Positions 44,029-54,965 of a stretch of 64,000 nucleotides of DNA are shown here, in pieces. Position 1 is the first letter of the stretch, and each line of letters starts with the position of its first letter. The translations under genes and the position numbers were made by a program. Source of the DNA: Seleniivibrio woodruffii (GTDB lineage Bacteria; Chrysiogenota; Deferribacteres; Deferribacterales; Geovibrionaceae). Under the pieces are notes generated by a model that saw only the letters and a list, made by a program, of their open reading frames with translations, was not told where the DNA came from and searched no databases. The stretch lies in assembly GCF_004339245.1 (NCBI RefSeq), contig NZ_SMGG01000003.1, positions 585,106 through 649,105 on the forward strand, given 5' to 3'.

Positions 44029-44589
44029 GTGCTTATTGTCGGACTTGGCAACCCGGGCGAAAAATATGACCGCACACGCCACAACCTCGGTTTCATGGTT
44101 GCGGACTATCTGGCGGACAAGCTGGGCGGAAGTTTCAGGGACGGTTTCAAAGGTCAGTTCTGCGATGTCACCATCGACGGCAGCAAGCATTACATCCTGA
44201 AACCAATGACCTACATGAACCTCAGCGGAGAGAGCGTTCAGCCGCTCTGCGCATTTTATAAGATCCCCCTTTCCGATGTCATAGCAGTCCACGACGATCT
44301 GGACATGGACTTCGGCAAGCTGAAGATACGCAGGGGCGGAAGCTCCGGCGGACACAACGGGATAAAATCCATCGTCCAGCATATGGGCGGCGAGGAGTTT
44401 CCGAGGGTCAAGATGGGCATCGGCAAGGATATGCGGAAGGAGACAGTGGGGCACGTTCTGGGCAAGTTTGCACCCGACGAGGCCGAAAAGCTGGATCATT
44501 TCATAAAGCTGGCTGCGGAAGCGGCGATGTGCATCGCCAAAGAAGGGCTGCAAAAAGCCATGAACGGGTACAACAACCGCTGCGTTTGA
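44029..44589 (+). CDS. pth: Peptidyl-tRNA hydrolase
   Basis: The 186-residue enzyme frees tRNA from prematurely released peptidyl-tRNA. It begins LIVGLGNPGEKYDRTRHNLGFMV, which holds the catalytic His, then KPMTYMNLSGESV and HDDLDMDFGKLKIRRGGSSGGHNGIKSI. The start is GTG, immediately after the prs stop (TAAGTG). A strong terminator follows. Confidence 0.95.
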   Translation: MLIVGLGNPGEKYDRTRHNLGFMVADYLADKLGGSFRDGFKGQFCDVTIDGSKHYILKPMTYMNLSGESVQPLCAFYKIPLSDVIAVHDDLDMDFGKLKIRRGGSSGGHNGIKSIVQHMGGEEFPRVKMGIGKDMRKETVGHVLGKFAPDEAEKLDHFIKLAAEAAMCIAKEGLQKAMNGYNNRCV

Positions 44590-44598
44590 AAAAAAATG

Positions 44599-44633
44599 AA
44601 GGCGGACACTTGCGTGTCTGCCTTTTTTGTTTT
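44599..44633 (+). terminator. Rho-independent terminator after pth
   Basis: AAGGCGGACAC pairs with GTGTCTGCCTT (44599-44624; eleven pairs with one G-T) around TTGC, followed by a T-rich run. It ends the long housekeeping transcript before ychF. Confidence 0.92.
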
Positions 44634-44645
44634 AGAGTGAACCGG

Positions 44646-44669
44646 AGGTCTCCGCATCACAGGAGACCT
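44646..44669 (+). other. Hairpin in the ychF leader
   Basis: AGGTCTCC and GGAGACCT pair perfectly over eight bases around GCATCACA, followed by TTATTTTATAA and the ychF ribosome site. It may be a second terminator or a 5' leader structure. Confidence 0.5.
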
Positions 44670-44692
44670 TTATTTTATAAACGGAGATTTTA

Positions 44693-45787
44693 ATGGGATT
44701 CAACTGCGGAATAGTGGGACTGCCCAACGTCGGCAAATCCACAATTTTTAACGCTCTTACAAAAGCCGGAGCGGAGAGTGCGAACTATCCGTTCTGCACC
44801 ATCGACCCCAACAAGGGAATCGTGCCTGTTCTGGACGAAAGACAGGACTATATCATACAGTTCATCAAACCGAAATCCGTGGTAAGAACCACTGTTGAGT
44901 TTGTTGACATTGCCGGACTTGTTAAAGGCGCAAGCAAGGGCGAGGGTCTGGGTAACCAGTTCCTCACCAACATCCGTCAGGTGGACGCAGTGGCACACGT
45001 TGTCCGCTGTTTCGACAGCAACGACATCACCCACGTTGAAGGCGGCGTAGACCCAGAGCGTGACATCGACATCATCAACACCGAGCTTCTCTTAAGCGAC
45101 ATGGAGATTATCGACCGTGCCGTTGAAAGAACGTCCAAAGGAAGCAAGGGCGGCGACAAGGAACTTCTGAAAAAGCTGGAAAACCTGAAGATCCTTCAGG
45201 CGGAAGTGGCAAAAGGCACGCTCATCAGGAATATTGAAGGTTATAAAGAGATAACCGCCGAACTTTCCGAATATTCATTCATCACTGCTAAACCTGTGAT
45301 GTATGTTATGAACGTTGACGAGGACAATATTCTCGAAGACAACGAATATGCCGCAAGAGTGCGCAAAATTGCCGAGAAAGAGGGCGCAGTGTGCGTCCGC
45401 ATCTGCGGAAAGATAGAGCAGGAAATTTCTGAGTTGGACGAAGAGGAAGCGAGAGAGTTTCTCGACAGTCTCGGGCTGACACGCTCAGGACTTTCCGAAA
45501 TGACCGAACAGGGCTATAAACTGCTGGATCTTATAACATATTTCACAGCAGGCGAAAAAGAGGTCCGTGCATGGACCATAACCCGTGGAACCACAGCACA
45601 GAAAGCCGCCGGAAAAATCCACAGCGATATCGAAAGAGGCTTTATCCGTGCCGAGGTGACGGGGTATAATGACTTTAAAGAGTTCAACTCGCTGGTGAAG
45701 GCCAAAGAGATGGGCAAAATGCGTCTTGAAGGTAAGGAATATATCGTTCAGGACGGAGACATAATCTATTTCAGGTTTAATGTTTAA
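44693..45787 (+). CDS. ychF: YchF-type ribosome-associated ATPase
   Basis: The 364-residue OBG-family nucleotidase has the P-loop GLPNVGKSTIFNAL and the switch region VDIAGLVKGASKGEGLGNQFL. The specificity loop (MNVDED where GTPases have NKxD) indicates ATP use. A C-terminal TGS domain ends it (ARAWTITRGTTAQKAAGKIHSDIERGFIRAEV in part). It is a stress-linked translation factor. It follows pth as in many Gram-negatives, though after a terminator. Confidence 0.95.
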   Translation: MGFNCGIVGLPNVGKSTIFNALTKAGAESANYPFCTIDPNKGIVPVLDERQDYIIQFIKPKSVVRTTVEFVDIAGLVKGASKGEGLGNQFLTNIRQVDAVAHVVRCFDSNDITHVEGGVDPERDIDIINTELLLSDMEIIDRAVERTSKGSKGGDKELLKKLENLKILQAEVAKGTLIRNIEGYKEITAELSEYSFITAKPVMYVMNVDEDNILEDNEYAARVRKIAEKEGAVCVRICGKIEQEISELDEEEAREFLDSLGLTRSGLSEMTEQGYKLLDLITYFTAGEKEVRAWTITRGTTAQKAAGKIHSDIERGFIRAEVTGYNDFKEFNSLVKAKEMGKMRLEGKEYIVQDGDIIYFRFNV

Positions 45788-46532
45788 TAAAACTGTAATA
45801 ATTCTGACCCTGCTTTTTGTGCTTCTTTGCGGCTCGGCCTTTGCAAAGGCCACCTACGGAAGCGTGACCTCATCGAAACTGAACATCTATGCCAAGGCAT
45901 CCTCAAAATCTGAGGTTGTTGGTCTGCTGGGCAGGGGTTCATCCGTTGAGATTCTGTCCACCAGAAGCGGCTGGCACAAAATAAAGCTGCTTGAGGGCGG
46001 AACGGGCTATGTTAAAGCCAGCGGAGTCAGAACGTCGAAAGATAAACCGAAAGAGACCGAAGAAAAAGCAAAAACCGGGGATACGGGAAAGGATATTGAC
46101 CGTATCCTCGATAAATTCAACAGCACAGTAGAAAAATCGAATTTTGCGAAGAAAGAGAAGGTCTATCCGAAGCTGAAACTCATTTCAGCAAAGGGTTCTC
46201 AGGAGGTTGTCCTGAGATATTCCGCAGTGGATGAGAACGGAGACGAAATTCCGTCTCTGAAGAAAAATCCTCTGGCTAAGAACATGCGGGAGCTCATCAG
46301 CCTGATTTTCAGGAAGATGATAGTAACATCCGCACCGGAATATAAGATTACCGTTATGGTGCCTTCATACGGAATGGGCGGAAAGGTTGCGGGAGAGGCC
46401 GTTTATGCCGACCTTGTGATGAAGCCCTCGGCTCAGGAGCTTCTGGAGATAAAAGAGGGAACGACATCCCTCTGGACTGTTGTCCGCTCCACAAGAAAAC
46501 TGGGCGATGTTTTCGCAGAATATCCGAGATAG
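45780..46532 (+). CDS. Exported SH3-domain protein
   Basis: The 250-residue protein has a signal peptide (LLFVLLCGSAFAKA). A bacterial SH3 domain follows (SKLNIYAKASSKSEVVGLLGRGSSVEILSTRSGWHKIKLLEGGTGYV) that may bind the cell wall. After a Lys/Glu-rich linker comes an unassigned C-terminal domain (~125-250). It overlaps ychF by eight bases. The role of the C-terminal domain is unknown. Confidence 0.8.
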   Translation: MFNKTVIILTLLFVLLCGSAFAKATYGSVTSSKLNIYAKASSKSEVVGLLGRGSSVEILSTRSGWHKIKLLEGGTGYVKASGVRTSKDKPKETEEKAKTGDTGKDIDRILDKFNSTVEKSNFAKKEKVYPKLKLISAKGSQEVVLRYSAVDENGDEIPSLKKNPLAKNMRELISLIFRKMIVTSAPEYKITVMVPSYGMGGKVAGEAVYADLVMKPSAQELLEIKEGTTSLWTVVRSTRKLGDVFAEYPR

Positions 46533-46542
46533 GGGGGAATAC

Positions 46543-47022
46543 GTGTCGCTGACTCATTTTGACGAAGAGGGCAGAAGCCGGATGGTGGATGTCACCGATA
46601 AGAACGAAACCGTGCGGGAAGCAATCGCCGCAGGATTCATAAAAATGAAGCCCGAAACCATGGATCTGCTCATTGAGGGCAAAATGGCTAAGGGCAGAAA
46701 CGTTTTCGAGGTTGCCCGTGTGGCCGCAGTGATGGGGGTTAAAAGGACATCCGACCTCATCCCCATGTGCCATCCGCTGTTCATCACAAAGGTGGACGTG
46801 TATTTTGAAACGGACAGAGCCAACTCTCAGGTGGACATTCAGGTTGTTGTGAAAATGGCCGGAAAGACCGGAGTTGAGATGGAAGCTCTTACGGGTGTTT
46901 CCGTTGCCGCTCTCACCATCTACGACATGTGCAAGGCTGTGGACAAAGACATGCTCATCGGCGGAATCAGGGTAATGAAAAAAACGGGCGGCAAGAGCGG
47001 GACTTATATCAGGGAAGAGTAG
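46543..47022 (+). CDS. moaC: Cyclic pyranopterin monophosphate synthase
   Basis: The 159-residue enzyme acts in the first stage of molybdenum cofactor synthesis. It has RMVDVTDKNETVREA, GVKRTSDLIPMCHPLFITKVDV and the C-terminal GVEMEALTGVSVAALTIYDMCKAVDKDM with catalytic Lys/Asp residues. I chose GTG 46543 because AGGGGGG precedes it and the protein then has the normal MoaC length. A longer frame from 46480 lies inside the SH3 gene. It serves molybdoenzymes such as the nitrate reductase encoded about 10 kb away. Confidence 0.94.
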   Translation: MSLTHFDEEGRSRMVDVTDKNETVREAIAAGFIKMKPETMDLLIEGKMAKGRNVFEVARVAAVMGVKRTSDLIPMCHPLFITKVDVYFETDRANSQVDIQVVVKMAGKTGVEMEALTGVSVAALTIYDMCKAVDKDMLIGGIRVMKKTGGKSGTYIREE

Positions 47023-47026
47023 TATT

Positions 47027-47144
47027 GTCATCCTGAGGCTTTAGCCGAAGGATCTCATAAGAGAGACTCTTCGTTGCACTCAGAGTTACGGTGTATTTAT
47101 GAGCCGTCACTGCGAGGAAGCCTTCAGGCTGACGCGGCAGTCTC
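47027..47144. repeat. Two adjacent intergenic repeat copies (CTGAGG and TGCGAGG types)
   Basis: GTCATCCTGAGG...CCGAAGGATCTC with an inverted arm GAGACTCTTCG...CTCAGAGTTAC spans 47027-47090. It is followed by the sister form GTCACTGCGAGG...GCAGTCTC at 47106-47144. This is the only gap where both sub-types and the next family sit together. Confidence 0.7.
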
Positions 47145-47167
47145 ATCACGTTGGAACGATAGAATGT

Positions 47168-47202
47168 AAATCCCCCCCAGTCCCCCTTTATTAAAGGGGG
47201 AT
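47168..47202. repeat. Solo half element AAATCCCCC...CCCCCTTTATTAAAGGGGG
   Basis: The element begins AAATCCCCCCC and folds by CCCCCTTTA / TAAAGGGGG. It is the left half of the element seen at 50519-50598 and 24691-24716. The gap 47023-47250 holds nothing else recognisable apart from an AGAGG site near the next gene. Confidence 0.75.
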
Positions 47203-47250
47203 GTAAGAGTTACTCAGGTTAAAAGGGTGGATTTTCTTATAGAGGCGTTT

Positions 47251-48087
47251 ATGAAAGTACATCTGGCGCAGATGAAACCCGTTCTGGGCAATCTGGAAAA
47301 GAATGCCCAGAAGCATTTTGAGATAATTGAGCAGGCTGTGAGCGAGGGCTGCGACCTTGTTGTTTTTCCCGAACTCTCACTCACAGGTTACTATCTTCTC
47401 GACCTTGTCTATGACGTTGCGATGGATGAAAACCATCCGGTCTACCAGAAGTTTCTGGACTATTCCAACGAAATAGCCATCGTTTTCGGCTACGTTTACG
47501 AATCCAGAGAGAAACTCTTTTATAATGCTGCCTCGTTTGTGCACAGGGGAAAAACCGTACACACACACAAAAAGGTCTATCTGCCGGACTACACCCTTTT
47601 TGAAGAGGGCAGATATTTTGCGGCTGGCAGCAGCATTCAGGCTTTCGACACAGAGTTCGGCCGATGCGGACTGCTCATCTGCGAAGACGTTTTCCATTTA
47701 AGCTCGCTTTATATTCTTTCCCAGTCCGGCGCACAGAACATCATCATCCCTTCAAACAGTCCTGCCAGAGGCAACCTTGAGCTTGGACACGACGCTTCAA
47801 ACGCATGGCAGACCTCGAACAGATACATTGCCGGAGTGCTCACGGTAAACCTTGTTTTCGTGAACAGGGTAGGCGTTGAGGACGGCGTATCCTTCTGGGG
47901 CGGCTCCGAGGCATACGACGCCAGAGGGCGCAGGCTTGCGGCGGCGGATATGTTCAAAGAGACCGGAGTCACTGTGGATATCGATATCGACAGTGTGCGC
48001 AGGGCAAGGATAGAAACACCTTTTCTTAGAGATGAGAAGAGCTTTCTGGTCAGAAACTTTCTGAACGAGGAAGGAGGCAGGAAATGA
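47251..48087 (+). CDS. Nitrilase-superfamily amidohydrolase paired with NadE
   Basis: The 278-residue protein has the Glu-Lys-Cys triad: E41 in [12 protein letters not shown]108 in [10 protein letters not shown] and C144 in LLICEDVFH. The C-terminal [14 protein letters not shown] resembles the linker region of fused NAD synthetases. ATG 47251 is favoured by AGAGG upstream and the start pattern [14 protein letters not shown]. The stop overlaps nadE as ATGA. In fused enzymes this domain releases ammonia from glutamine for NAD synthesis. Here it may do so as a separate subunit, which is inference. Confidence 0.85.
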   Translation: MKVHLAQMKPVLGNLEKNAQKHFEIIEQAVSEGCDLVVFPELSLTGYYLLDLVYDVAMDENHPVYQKFLDYSNEIAIVFGYVYESREKLFYNAASFVHRGKTVHTHKKVYLPDYTLFEEGRYFAAGSSIQAFDTEFGRCGLLICEDVFHLSSLYILSQSGAQNIIIPSNSPARGNLELGHDASNAWQTSNRYIAGVLTVNLVFVNRVGVEDGVSFWGGSEAYDARGRRLAAADMFKETGVTVDIDIDSVRRARIETPFLRDEKSFLVRNFLNEEGGRK

Positions 48088-48896
48088 AGCTTGACCTTGA
48101 CCTCACGGTTGATATACTCACGAACTTTATAAAGGAAGAGACCGAAAAGATAGGGCTGAAACACGTCGTGCTCGGTCTTTCCGGCGGAATAGATTCGGCG
48201 CTCAGTGCGGCTCTGGCCGCAAAGGCGCTGGGCGGCAACAGGGTTTTTGCCTACTGCATGCCCTATAAACTCAGCAGCGAGGAGAGCCTTAAGGATGCCA
48301 TCAAGGTGGCTGAGACCTTCAGGCTGAATTTTGATGTACTTGAGATAACCCCTATGGTGGATCCGTACTTCGAGATGCAGGAGGATATCAGCAAACTCCG
48401 CATGGGCAACGTTATGGCACGCCAGAGGATGATATGTCTGTTCGATATGTCTGCGAAGGTAGCGGGACTGGTTCTGGGAACAAGCAACAAAACGGAGCTT
48501 CTGCTGGGCTACGGAACATGGTACGGCGACCTTGCAAGTGCCATAAACCCCATAGGCGATCTTTACAAGACGCAGGTGTGGGAGCTTTCGGAATATCTGG
48601 GCATCCCCCAGTCGGTGGTGGACAAACCGCCCACCGCAGGCCTCTGGGTCGGCCAGACCGACGAACAGGAACTCGGCTTCACCTACAGAGAGGCGGACGA
48701 CCTGCTCTATGCCATGGTGGACGAGCGCAGGCGGATCCCTGAGCTTATTTCCATGGGATTTGAAGAGGAATTTGTTAAAAAGGTTGCGGAGCGTATCCGC
48801 AGAAACCAGTTTAAGAGGAATATGACCGTCATTGCAAAGGTGAGCCAGCGGACGATAGGCCGCGACTTCCGCTATTGCAGGGACTGGGGATATTGA
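48084..48896 (+). CDS. nadE: NAD+ synthase
   Basis: The 270-residue enzyme amidates nicotinic acid adenine dinucleotide. It has the PP-loop [14 protein letters not shown], then [19 protein letters not shown] and [14 protein letters not shown]. The length is that of ammonia-dependent NadE (no fused glutaminase). The four-base overlap with the nitrilase gene upstream suggests they act together. A small hairpin (48912-48929) follows. Confidence 0.94.
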   Translation: MKLDLDLTVDILTNFIKEETEKIGLKHVVLGLSGGIDSALSAALAAKALGGNRVFAYCMPYKLSSEESLKDAIKVAETFRLNFDVLEITPMVDPYFEMQEDISKLRMGNVMARQRMICLFDMSAKVAGLVLGTSNKTELLLGYGTWYGDLASAINPIGDLYKTQVWELSEYLGIPQSVVDKPPTAGLWVGQTDEQELGFTYREADDLLYAMVDERRRIPELISMGFEEEFVKKVAERIRRNQFKRNMTVIAKVSQRTIGRDFRYCRDWGY

Positions 48897-48911
48897 TTCC
48901 ATAAATATGCG

Positions 48912-48932
48912 AGGCACATCCCTGTGCCTTTA
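48912..48932 (+). terminator. Small hairpin after nadE
   Basis: AGGCACA and TGTGCCT pair around TCCC, followed by only a few T residues. It is a weak terminator candidate before guaB. Confidence 0.5.
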
Positions 48933-48975
48933 TGCTGTACTGAACAATTAGTCATAACACTATAGAGGTGATTGA

Positions 48976-50445
<1,470 letters not shown>

Positions 50446-50518
50446 TAAAATAAAACTTCAGGATGAAGTTCTCGAAGTGAGTTACAACATAACAGAATAA
50501 AGTACGGTTAAAGATAAT

Positions 50519-50598
50519 GTAAATCCCTCCAAACCTCCCTTTATAAAAGGGAGGCTTAAAACTCCCTCCTTTATCAAAGGAGGGTCGGGGTGGATTTT
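50519..50598. repeat. Complete two-hairpin intergenic element between guaB and guaA
   Basis: The element is bounded by AAATCCCTCC and GGGGTGGATTTT, which are inverted ends. Inside, CCTCCCTTT/AAAGGGAGG and CCCTCCTTT/AAAGGAGGG form two separate hairpins. It is the only whole copy in the window; halves occur at 24629-24718 and 47168-47202. An unrelated small palindrome (AACTTC...GAAGTT) is at 50454-50470. Confidence 0.8.
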
Positions 50599-50623
50599 CC
50601 AAAATATACTGAGGTACGCTAAA

Positions 50624-52171
50624 TTGGACATACACAGCCAGAAGGTATTGATACTTGATTTCGGCTCACAGTACACCCAGCTCATCGCAAGGCGTGTGCG
50701 TGAGGCGAACGTTTACTGCGAAATCTTTCCCTGCAACGCCGATTTCGAAAAGATTAGAAATTTCGGCGCAAAGGGTATAATTCTGTCGGGCGGCCCCGCA
50801 TCTGTTTATGATGAGGATGCTCCCACAGTTTCCAGAGAGATATATGACCTCGGAGCACCTGTTCTGGGCATCTGCTACGGACACCAGCTCACAGGTGAAT
50901 ACTTCGGCGGAAAGGTTGCCGCCGCAGACCACAGGGAATACGGCAGAGCCGAGCTTTTCATCGGCAAAAAAGATCCCTTCTTTGAGGGAATAGACACGGA
51001 ATCCTTCACAGTCTGGATGAGCCACGGCGACAGACTGGAGAAGATGCCCGAAGGGTTCGATGTGATAGCCTACACCAAAAACGCACCTGTTGCGGCGATG
51101 AAGCATCACACAAGACCCATATACACCATCCAGTTCCACCCCGAAGTGGCACACACCGACAACGGTGCGGCTATCCTTAAAAACTTCGTTGTGGGGATCT
51201 GCGGATGCCAGCAGATATGGACGCCTGCAAACTTTGTTGAGGCTGAAATTGAGCGTATCCGTGAGCTTGTGGGAGACAAAAGAGTGCTTTGCGGTCTTTC
51301 CGGCGGCGTGGATTCATCCGTTGCGGCGGTGCTTATTCACAGAGCCATCGGCGACAGGCTGACATGCGTTTTCGTGGACAACGGACTTCTGCGCAAGGAC
51401 GAGGGAAAGCAGGTTGAGGAGGCATTCCGCAACCACTTCCACATGAACCTTATCGCCGTGAACGCCGAGGACAGATTCCTTGAGGCTCTGAAAGGCGTTT
51501 CCGATCCTGAGAAAAAGAGAAAGGCCATAGGAAACCTGTTCGTAAGAATATTTGAAGAGGAGTCCAAAAAACTGGGCGACTTCGATTTCCTCGCACAGGG
51601 GACACTCTATCCCGATGTTATCGAATCCGTATCATTCCGTGGGCCCTCTGTCACCATAAAGACACACCACAACGTCGGCGGTCTGCCCGAGGACATGAAG
51701 TTCAAACTTCTTGAGCCTCTGCGTGAACTGTTCAAGGACGAGGTTCGTGCTGTCGGTGCGGCGTTGGGCATTCCGGATAACTTCATCTGGAGACACCCCT
51801 TCCCCGGCCCCGGTCTGGGCGTGCGTGTGCTCGGCGAGGTAACTAAAGAGAGATGCGACGTTCTGCGTGAAGCGGACGCAATATACATGGAAGAACTGCA
51901 TAAGGCAGGGCTTTACAGAAGGATATGGCAGGCTTTCACAGTTCTGCTCCCCGTAAACACCGTCGGTGTCATGGGTGACAACAGAACATATGAGAACGCA
52001 GTGGCAATCCGTGCGGTGGAATCAACCGACGGCATGACCGCCGACTGGGCGCACATCCCTTATGAGGTGCTGGGCAGGATATCCAACAGGATAATCAACG
52101 AGGTCAGAGGCATCAACCGTGTGGCCTACGACATAAGCTCAAAGCCGCCGGCAACCATCGAGTGGGAGTAA
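50624..52171 (+). CDS. guaA: GMP synthase (glutamine-hydrolysing)
   Basis: The 515-residue enzyme makes GMP from XMP. The N-terminal glutaminase domain has [18 protein letters not shown], the nucleophile motif LGICYGHQL, and a His-Glu pair in QFHPEVAHT. The synthetase domain has the PP-loop [14 protein letters not shown] and [15 protein letters not shown]. The C-terminal dimerisation domain ends [10 protein letters not shown]. The start is TTG after GAGG, giving the usual length. Confidence 0.96.
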   Translation: MDIHSQKVLILDFGSQYTQLIARRVREANVYCEIFPCNADFEKIRNFGAKGIILSGGPASVYDEDAPTVSREIYDLGAPVLGICYGHQLTGEYFGGKVAAADHREYGRAELFIGKKDPFFEGIDTESFTVWMSHGDRLEKMPEGFDVIAYTKNAPVAAMKHHTRPIYTIQFHPEVAHTDNGAAILKNFVVGICGCQQIWTPANFVEAEIERIRELVGDKRVLCGLSGGVDSSVAAVLIHRAIGDRLTCVFVDNGLLRKDEGKQVEEAFRNHFHMNLIAVNAEDRFLEALKGVSDPEKKRKAIGNLFVRIFEEESKKLGDFDFLAQGTLYPDVIESVSFRGPSVTIKTHHNVGGLPEDMKFKLLEPLRELFKDEVRAVGAALGIPDNFIWRHPFPGPGLGVRVLGEVTKERCDVLREADAIYMEELHKAGLYRRIWQAFTVLLPVNTVGVMGDNRTYENAVAIRAVESTDGMTADWAHIPYEVLGRISNRIINEVRGINRVAYDISSKPPATIEWE

Positions 52172-52177
52172 TTTTAC

Positions 52178-53404
52178 TTGAACTTTGAACGCTTTATAGC
52201 GAAAAGATATCTGAAATCCAGAAAGTCCAACCGTATACTCTCGTTCATTTCGGGAGTATCGGTTCTGGGCATAGTTCTCGGCGTCGCCACGCTTATCGTG
52301 GTCATCAGCGTCATGAACGGGTTTTCGGACAACCTGAAAAACAGGATTCTGGGAGCCAACGCACACATAGTGATAAACCGTGTGGACGTCAGCCCCATCG
52401 AGAACTGGCGGGATGTTCAGAAGGAGATAGCCTCCGTAAGGAACGTCACCGGAGTGTCTCCGTTCATCATCAGTCAGGTGCTTCTCACCAGCCCCAACAA
52501 CGTTTCAGGCGTTGTTATCAGAGGTGTCAACGCACAGGATGAGATGAAGGTCACCACCATATCCAAGTTCATGAAAGAGGGTTCTTTCGCCGACCTGAGC
52601 AAAAAAGGCAGTGCTCCGCAGATTGCTCTGGGCAAGGAACTTGCGGCTAATCTCGGTGTTCTCAGCGGTGATATGGTGACAATGGTCTCGCCTCTGGGCA
52701 AGAAAGGCCCCTTCGGCATCACCCCCAAGATGAAGTATTTTCAGGTATGCGGTGTTTTCGACACCGGAATGTATGAATACAACAACACACTGGCGTATAT
52801 AGACATTAAGGCGGCTCAGGAGTTTTTCGGGCTGTCTGACGTTGTTTCCGGATTCAGTGTGGGAACGAGCAATTTCGACCTTGCTGTGGACATCTCAAAA
52901 GAGATTCAGCATAAACTTGATTTTCCTTTCTGGGCAAGGGACTGGATAAGCATGAACCAGAACCTTTTTTCGGCTCTCAAGCTTGAAAAATATGCTATGT
53001 TCATAATCCTGACACTGATAATCATAGTGGCTTCTTTCAACGTTATCAGCATGATAACCGTTACAGTCAAGGATAAGAAGCGGGATATAGCCATCCTTCG
53101 TGCCATGGGCGCATCCGAAAGCTCAATTTCCGGGATATTCAAGCGTCAGGGTATGATAATCGGCATCACAGGAACCCTTATCGGGAACATTCTGGGGCTT
53201 GCAATCTGCCTTATACTGGCTAATTTTAAAATAATCTCACTGCCTGCGGACGTGTATTTTATGGACAGGATACCCGTTAAGATAGAGGTCATGACGTTCG
53301 TGGTCATAACCGTCTGTTCACTGGTGATAACATATCTGGCTGGGCTTTATCCGTCACGTCAGTCGGCAAAACTCGACCCTGTGGAAGCTCTCAGAAGGGA
53401 TTGA
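52178..53404 (+). CDS. lolC: Lipoprotein-releasing ABC transporter permease (LolC/LolE type)
   Basis: The 408-residue inner-membrane protein has one N-terminal helix after FERFIAKRYLKSRKS, a large periplasmic domain (~50-270) and three C-terminal helices. The FtsX-type coupling helix IAILRAMGASESSISGIFKRQGMIIG lies between them. It extracts mature lipoproteins from the inner membrane with a LolD ATPase not seen here. A single LolC/E gene suggests a homodimeric LolF-like permease, or the partner is elsewhere. The start is TTG. With the LolB-like gene it indicates an outer-membrane lipoprotein route. Confidence 0.87.
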   Translation: MNFERFIAKRYLKSRKSNRILSFISGVSVLGIVLGVATLIVVISVMNGFSDNLKNRILGANAHIVINRVDVSPIENWRDVQKEIASVRNVTGVSPFIISQVLLTSPNNVSGVVIRGVNAQDEMKVTTISKFMKEGSFADLSKKGSAPQIALGKELAANLGVLSGDMVTMVSPLGKKGPFGITPKMKYFQVCGVFDTGMYEYNNTLAYIDIKAAQEFFGLSDVVSGFSVGTSNFDLAVDISKEIQHKLDFPFWARDWISMNQNLFSALKLEKYAMFIILTLIIIVASFNVISMITVTVKDKKRDIAILRAMGASESSISGIFKRQGMIIGITGTLIGNILGLAICLILANFKIISLPADVYFMDRIPVKIEVMTFVVITVCSLVITYLAGLYPSRQSAKLDPVEALRRD

Positions 53405-53658
53405 TGAAACTGTCGATATATGTTCAGCCGGGCGCAAAGAAGACCGAACATTCCGGAATGCATGACGGCAGGCCGAAAATAAGGCTGAACGCACCCCCTG
53501 TGGACGGGGCGGCGAACGAAGAGCTTATACGGTTCGTCGCAAAAACTCTGGGGCTGTCAAAATCCTCTGTAAGGCTTGTTTCGGGTCATGCATCAAGGCT
53601 GAAAACACTTGAAATAGATGCCGAAGAGTCGGCAGTCAAAGATATATTTGGTGAATAA
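53404..53658 (+). CDS. YggU/DUF167 family protein
   Basis: The 84-residue protein has the full DUF167 pattern: VQPGAKKTEHSG, KIRLNAPPVDGAANEELIRFVAKTLG and VRLVSGHASRLKTLEI. The family is common and structurally known but has no settled function. ATG 53404 overlaps the stop of the permease gene, and its own stop overlaps the next start (TAATG). Confidence 0.88.
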   Translation: MKLSIYVQPGAKKTEHSGMHDGRPKIRLNAPPVDGAANEELIRFVAKTLGLSKSSVRLVSGHASRLKTLEIDAEESAVKDIFGE

Positions 53659-54275
53659 TGAGATACAGAGCGGCATTGCTGGATTTTGACAACACTATCC
53701 TCGGCACGGAGCAGGGCAACTTCAAAGCTTTCCACGATGTGCTGCACGACATCTACGGCCACGGCATGCGTGTGGATGATTTCATATATTTCACCGGAAA
53801 TTCATGGAAAGATATTTTCAAATACATATCAAACAAATACGGCAAAGTTTCACCCGAATACATCCATAAGAGGTTTATAACCATTAAAGGTGATTTCTTC
53901 TCAAAGCACGGTGTGCGTATCGCTGACGGATTTCACGAGCTTATGGAAAGGGTTGAGATTAAGGCAATCGTAACCGGAAGCAGTTGGGCGGAGATCGAAG
54001 TGTTTTCGGATATTGTGGACTTTTCAAGGTTCGATACCATCGTGACATGCGATGATTTCCTGAACGGAAAGCCTCATCCTGAGCCATATCTGTTAGCGCA
54101 GAACAGGCTTAACATTGAAGCCGCAGAATGTTTTGCTGTTGAGGATTCCAGAGTGGGTATAACATCCGCCAGATCGGCAGGCGTTTTCACCTATTTCCTG
54201 AAAGAGTTCGCCGACGAAGACCATACGGCAATAGCCGACGGTGCGGTGGATTCCATGCGTGAGATTTTTTTATAG
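53658..54275 (+). CDS. HAD-family phosphatase
   Basis: The 205-residue protein has HAD motif I as LLDFDNTILG, where the usual DxDxT is D-F-D-N-T. Motif II is VTGSSW, and the late acidic motif is AVEDSRVGITSARSAGVF, where the DS replaces DD/DxxxD. The overall pattern suits beta-phosphoglucomutase or phosphoglycolate-type hydrolases. The substrate is unknown. It ends a four-gene overlapping run from lolC. Confidence 0.82.
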   Translation: MRYRAALLDFDNTILGTEQGNFKAFHDVLHDIYGHGMRVDDFIYFTGNSWKDIFKYISNKYGKVSPEYIHKRFITIKGDFFSKHGVRIADGFHELMERVEIKAIVTGSSWAEIEVFSDIVDFSRFDTIVTCDDFLNGKPHPEPYLLAQNRLNIEAAECFAVEDSRVGITSARSAGVFTYFLKEFADEDHTAIADGAVDSMREIFL

Positions 54276-54299
54276 TCAGCGTTTCTGAATGGAAAATTC

Positions 54300-54333
54300 A
54301 GAGGGATCAACATTAAAAAATGCCAATCCCTCT
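54300..54333. terminator. Hairpin between convergent HAD and flavoprotein genes
   Basis: AGAGGGAT and ATCCCTCT pair perfectly over eight bases, with ACATT/AATG able to pair further in. No strong T run is present on either side, so its terminator role is uncertain. Confidence 0.45.
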
Positions 54334-54347
54334 CGTATCAAGTCAAA

Positions 54348-54965
54348 TCAGTCTGCGCAGGATGCTCCTGTCAGCGGGTAGCTATCGAGAACAGGTTTAA
54401 CTGCTCTTCCCAGCCAGTCGGTGACGGCTGCCAGATGATCCATATTCGCCAGACCTTCCTCATCGCCCTCAACCTCGCCTTTGTTGCGTCCGTAGACCAT
54501 GTTCCAGTAGGTCGAGCCGGGCATTATCATGCGTGAAAGGTGCATGAAATGGTTGATGGTATCTATAACGTGGATAGAGCCGCCCCTGCGGACAGCGGAA
54601 ACAGCCATGCCTATTTTGCCTTTCAGGAGGTGGCCGTTTGCAATGGCGACGTAGCCCGCTCTGTCCAGCAGTGCTTTTGTTTCGGAGGTAACGTCTGCAA
54701 AATAGGTTGGTGAACCGATGATTATCGCATCGGCCTCAGTCATTTTAGCGAAAACCTCGTTGAATCTGTCCTCTTTAATGGTGCATTTGCCGTCCTGATT
54801 CTTAAAACAGCCTCCACAGGCTATGCATCCTCTGAAAACCTGTCCGCCTATCTGTGCGTAGTCGGTCTCCCAGCCTCTTTTTTTAAGCCCGTCAAGAACT
54901 CTGTTGATGATTATTTCGGTGTTGCCGCCCTTTCTGGGACTTCCGTTGATACCTAAAACTTTCAT
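54348..54965 (-). CDS. NADPH-dependent FMN reductase / iron-sulfur flavoprotein
   Basis: The 205-residue protein has the flavodoxin-like FMN site GINGSPRKGGNTE and IIIGSPTYFADVTSETKALLDR. A Cys group GCIACGGCFKNQDGKC near residue 50 resembles the [4Fe-4S] site of archaeal and anaerobe iron-sulfur flavoproteins. It may reduce quinones, oxygen or other acceptors. Its ATG overlaps the stop of the upstream monooxygenase-like gene, so they form an operon divergent from the HxlR regulator. Confidence 0.87.
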   Translation of the reverse strand: MKVLGINGSPRKGGNTEIIINRVLDGLKKRGWETDYAQIGGQVFRGCIACGGCFKNQDGKCTIKEDRFNEVFAKMTEADAIIIGSPTYFADVTSETKALLDRAGYVAIANGHLLKGKIGMAVSAVRRGGSIHVIDTINHFMHLSRMIMPGSTYWNMVYGRNKGEVEGDEEGLANMDHLAAVTDWLGRAVKPVLDSYPLTGASCAD

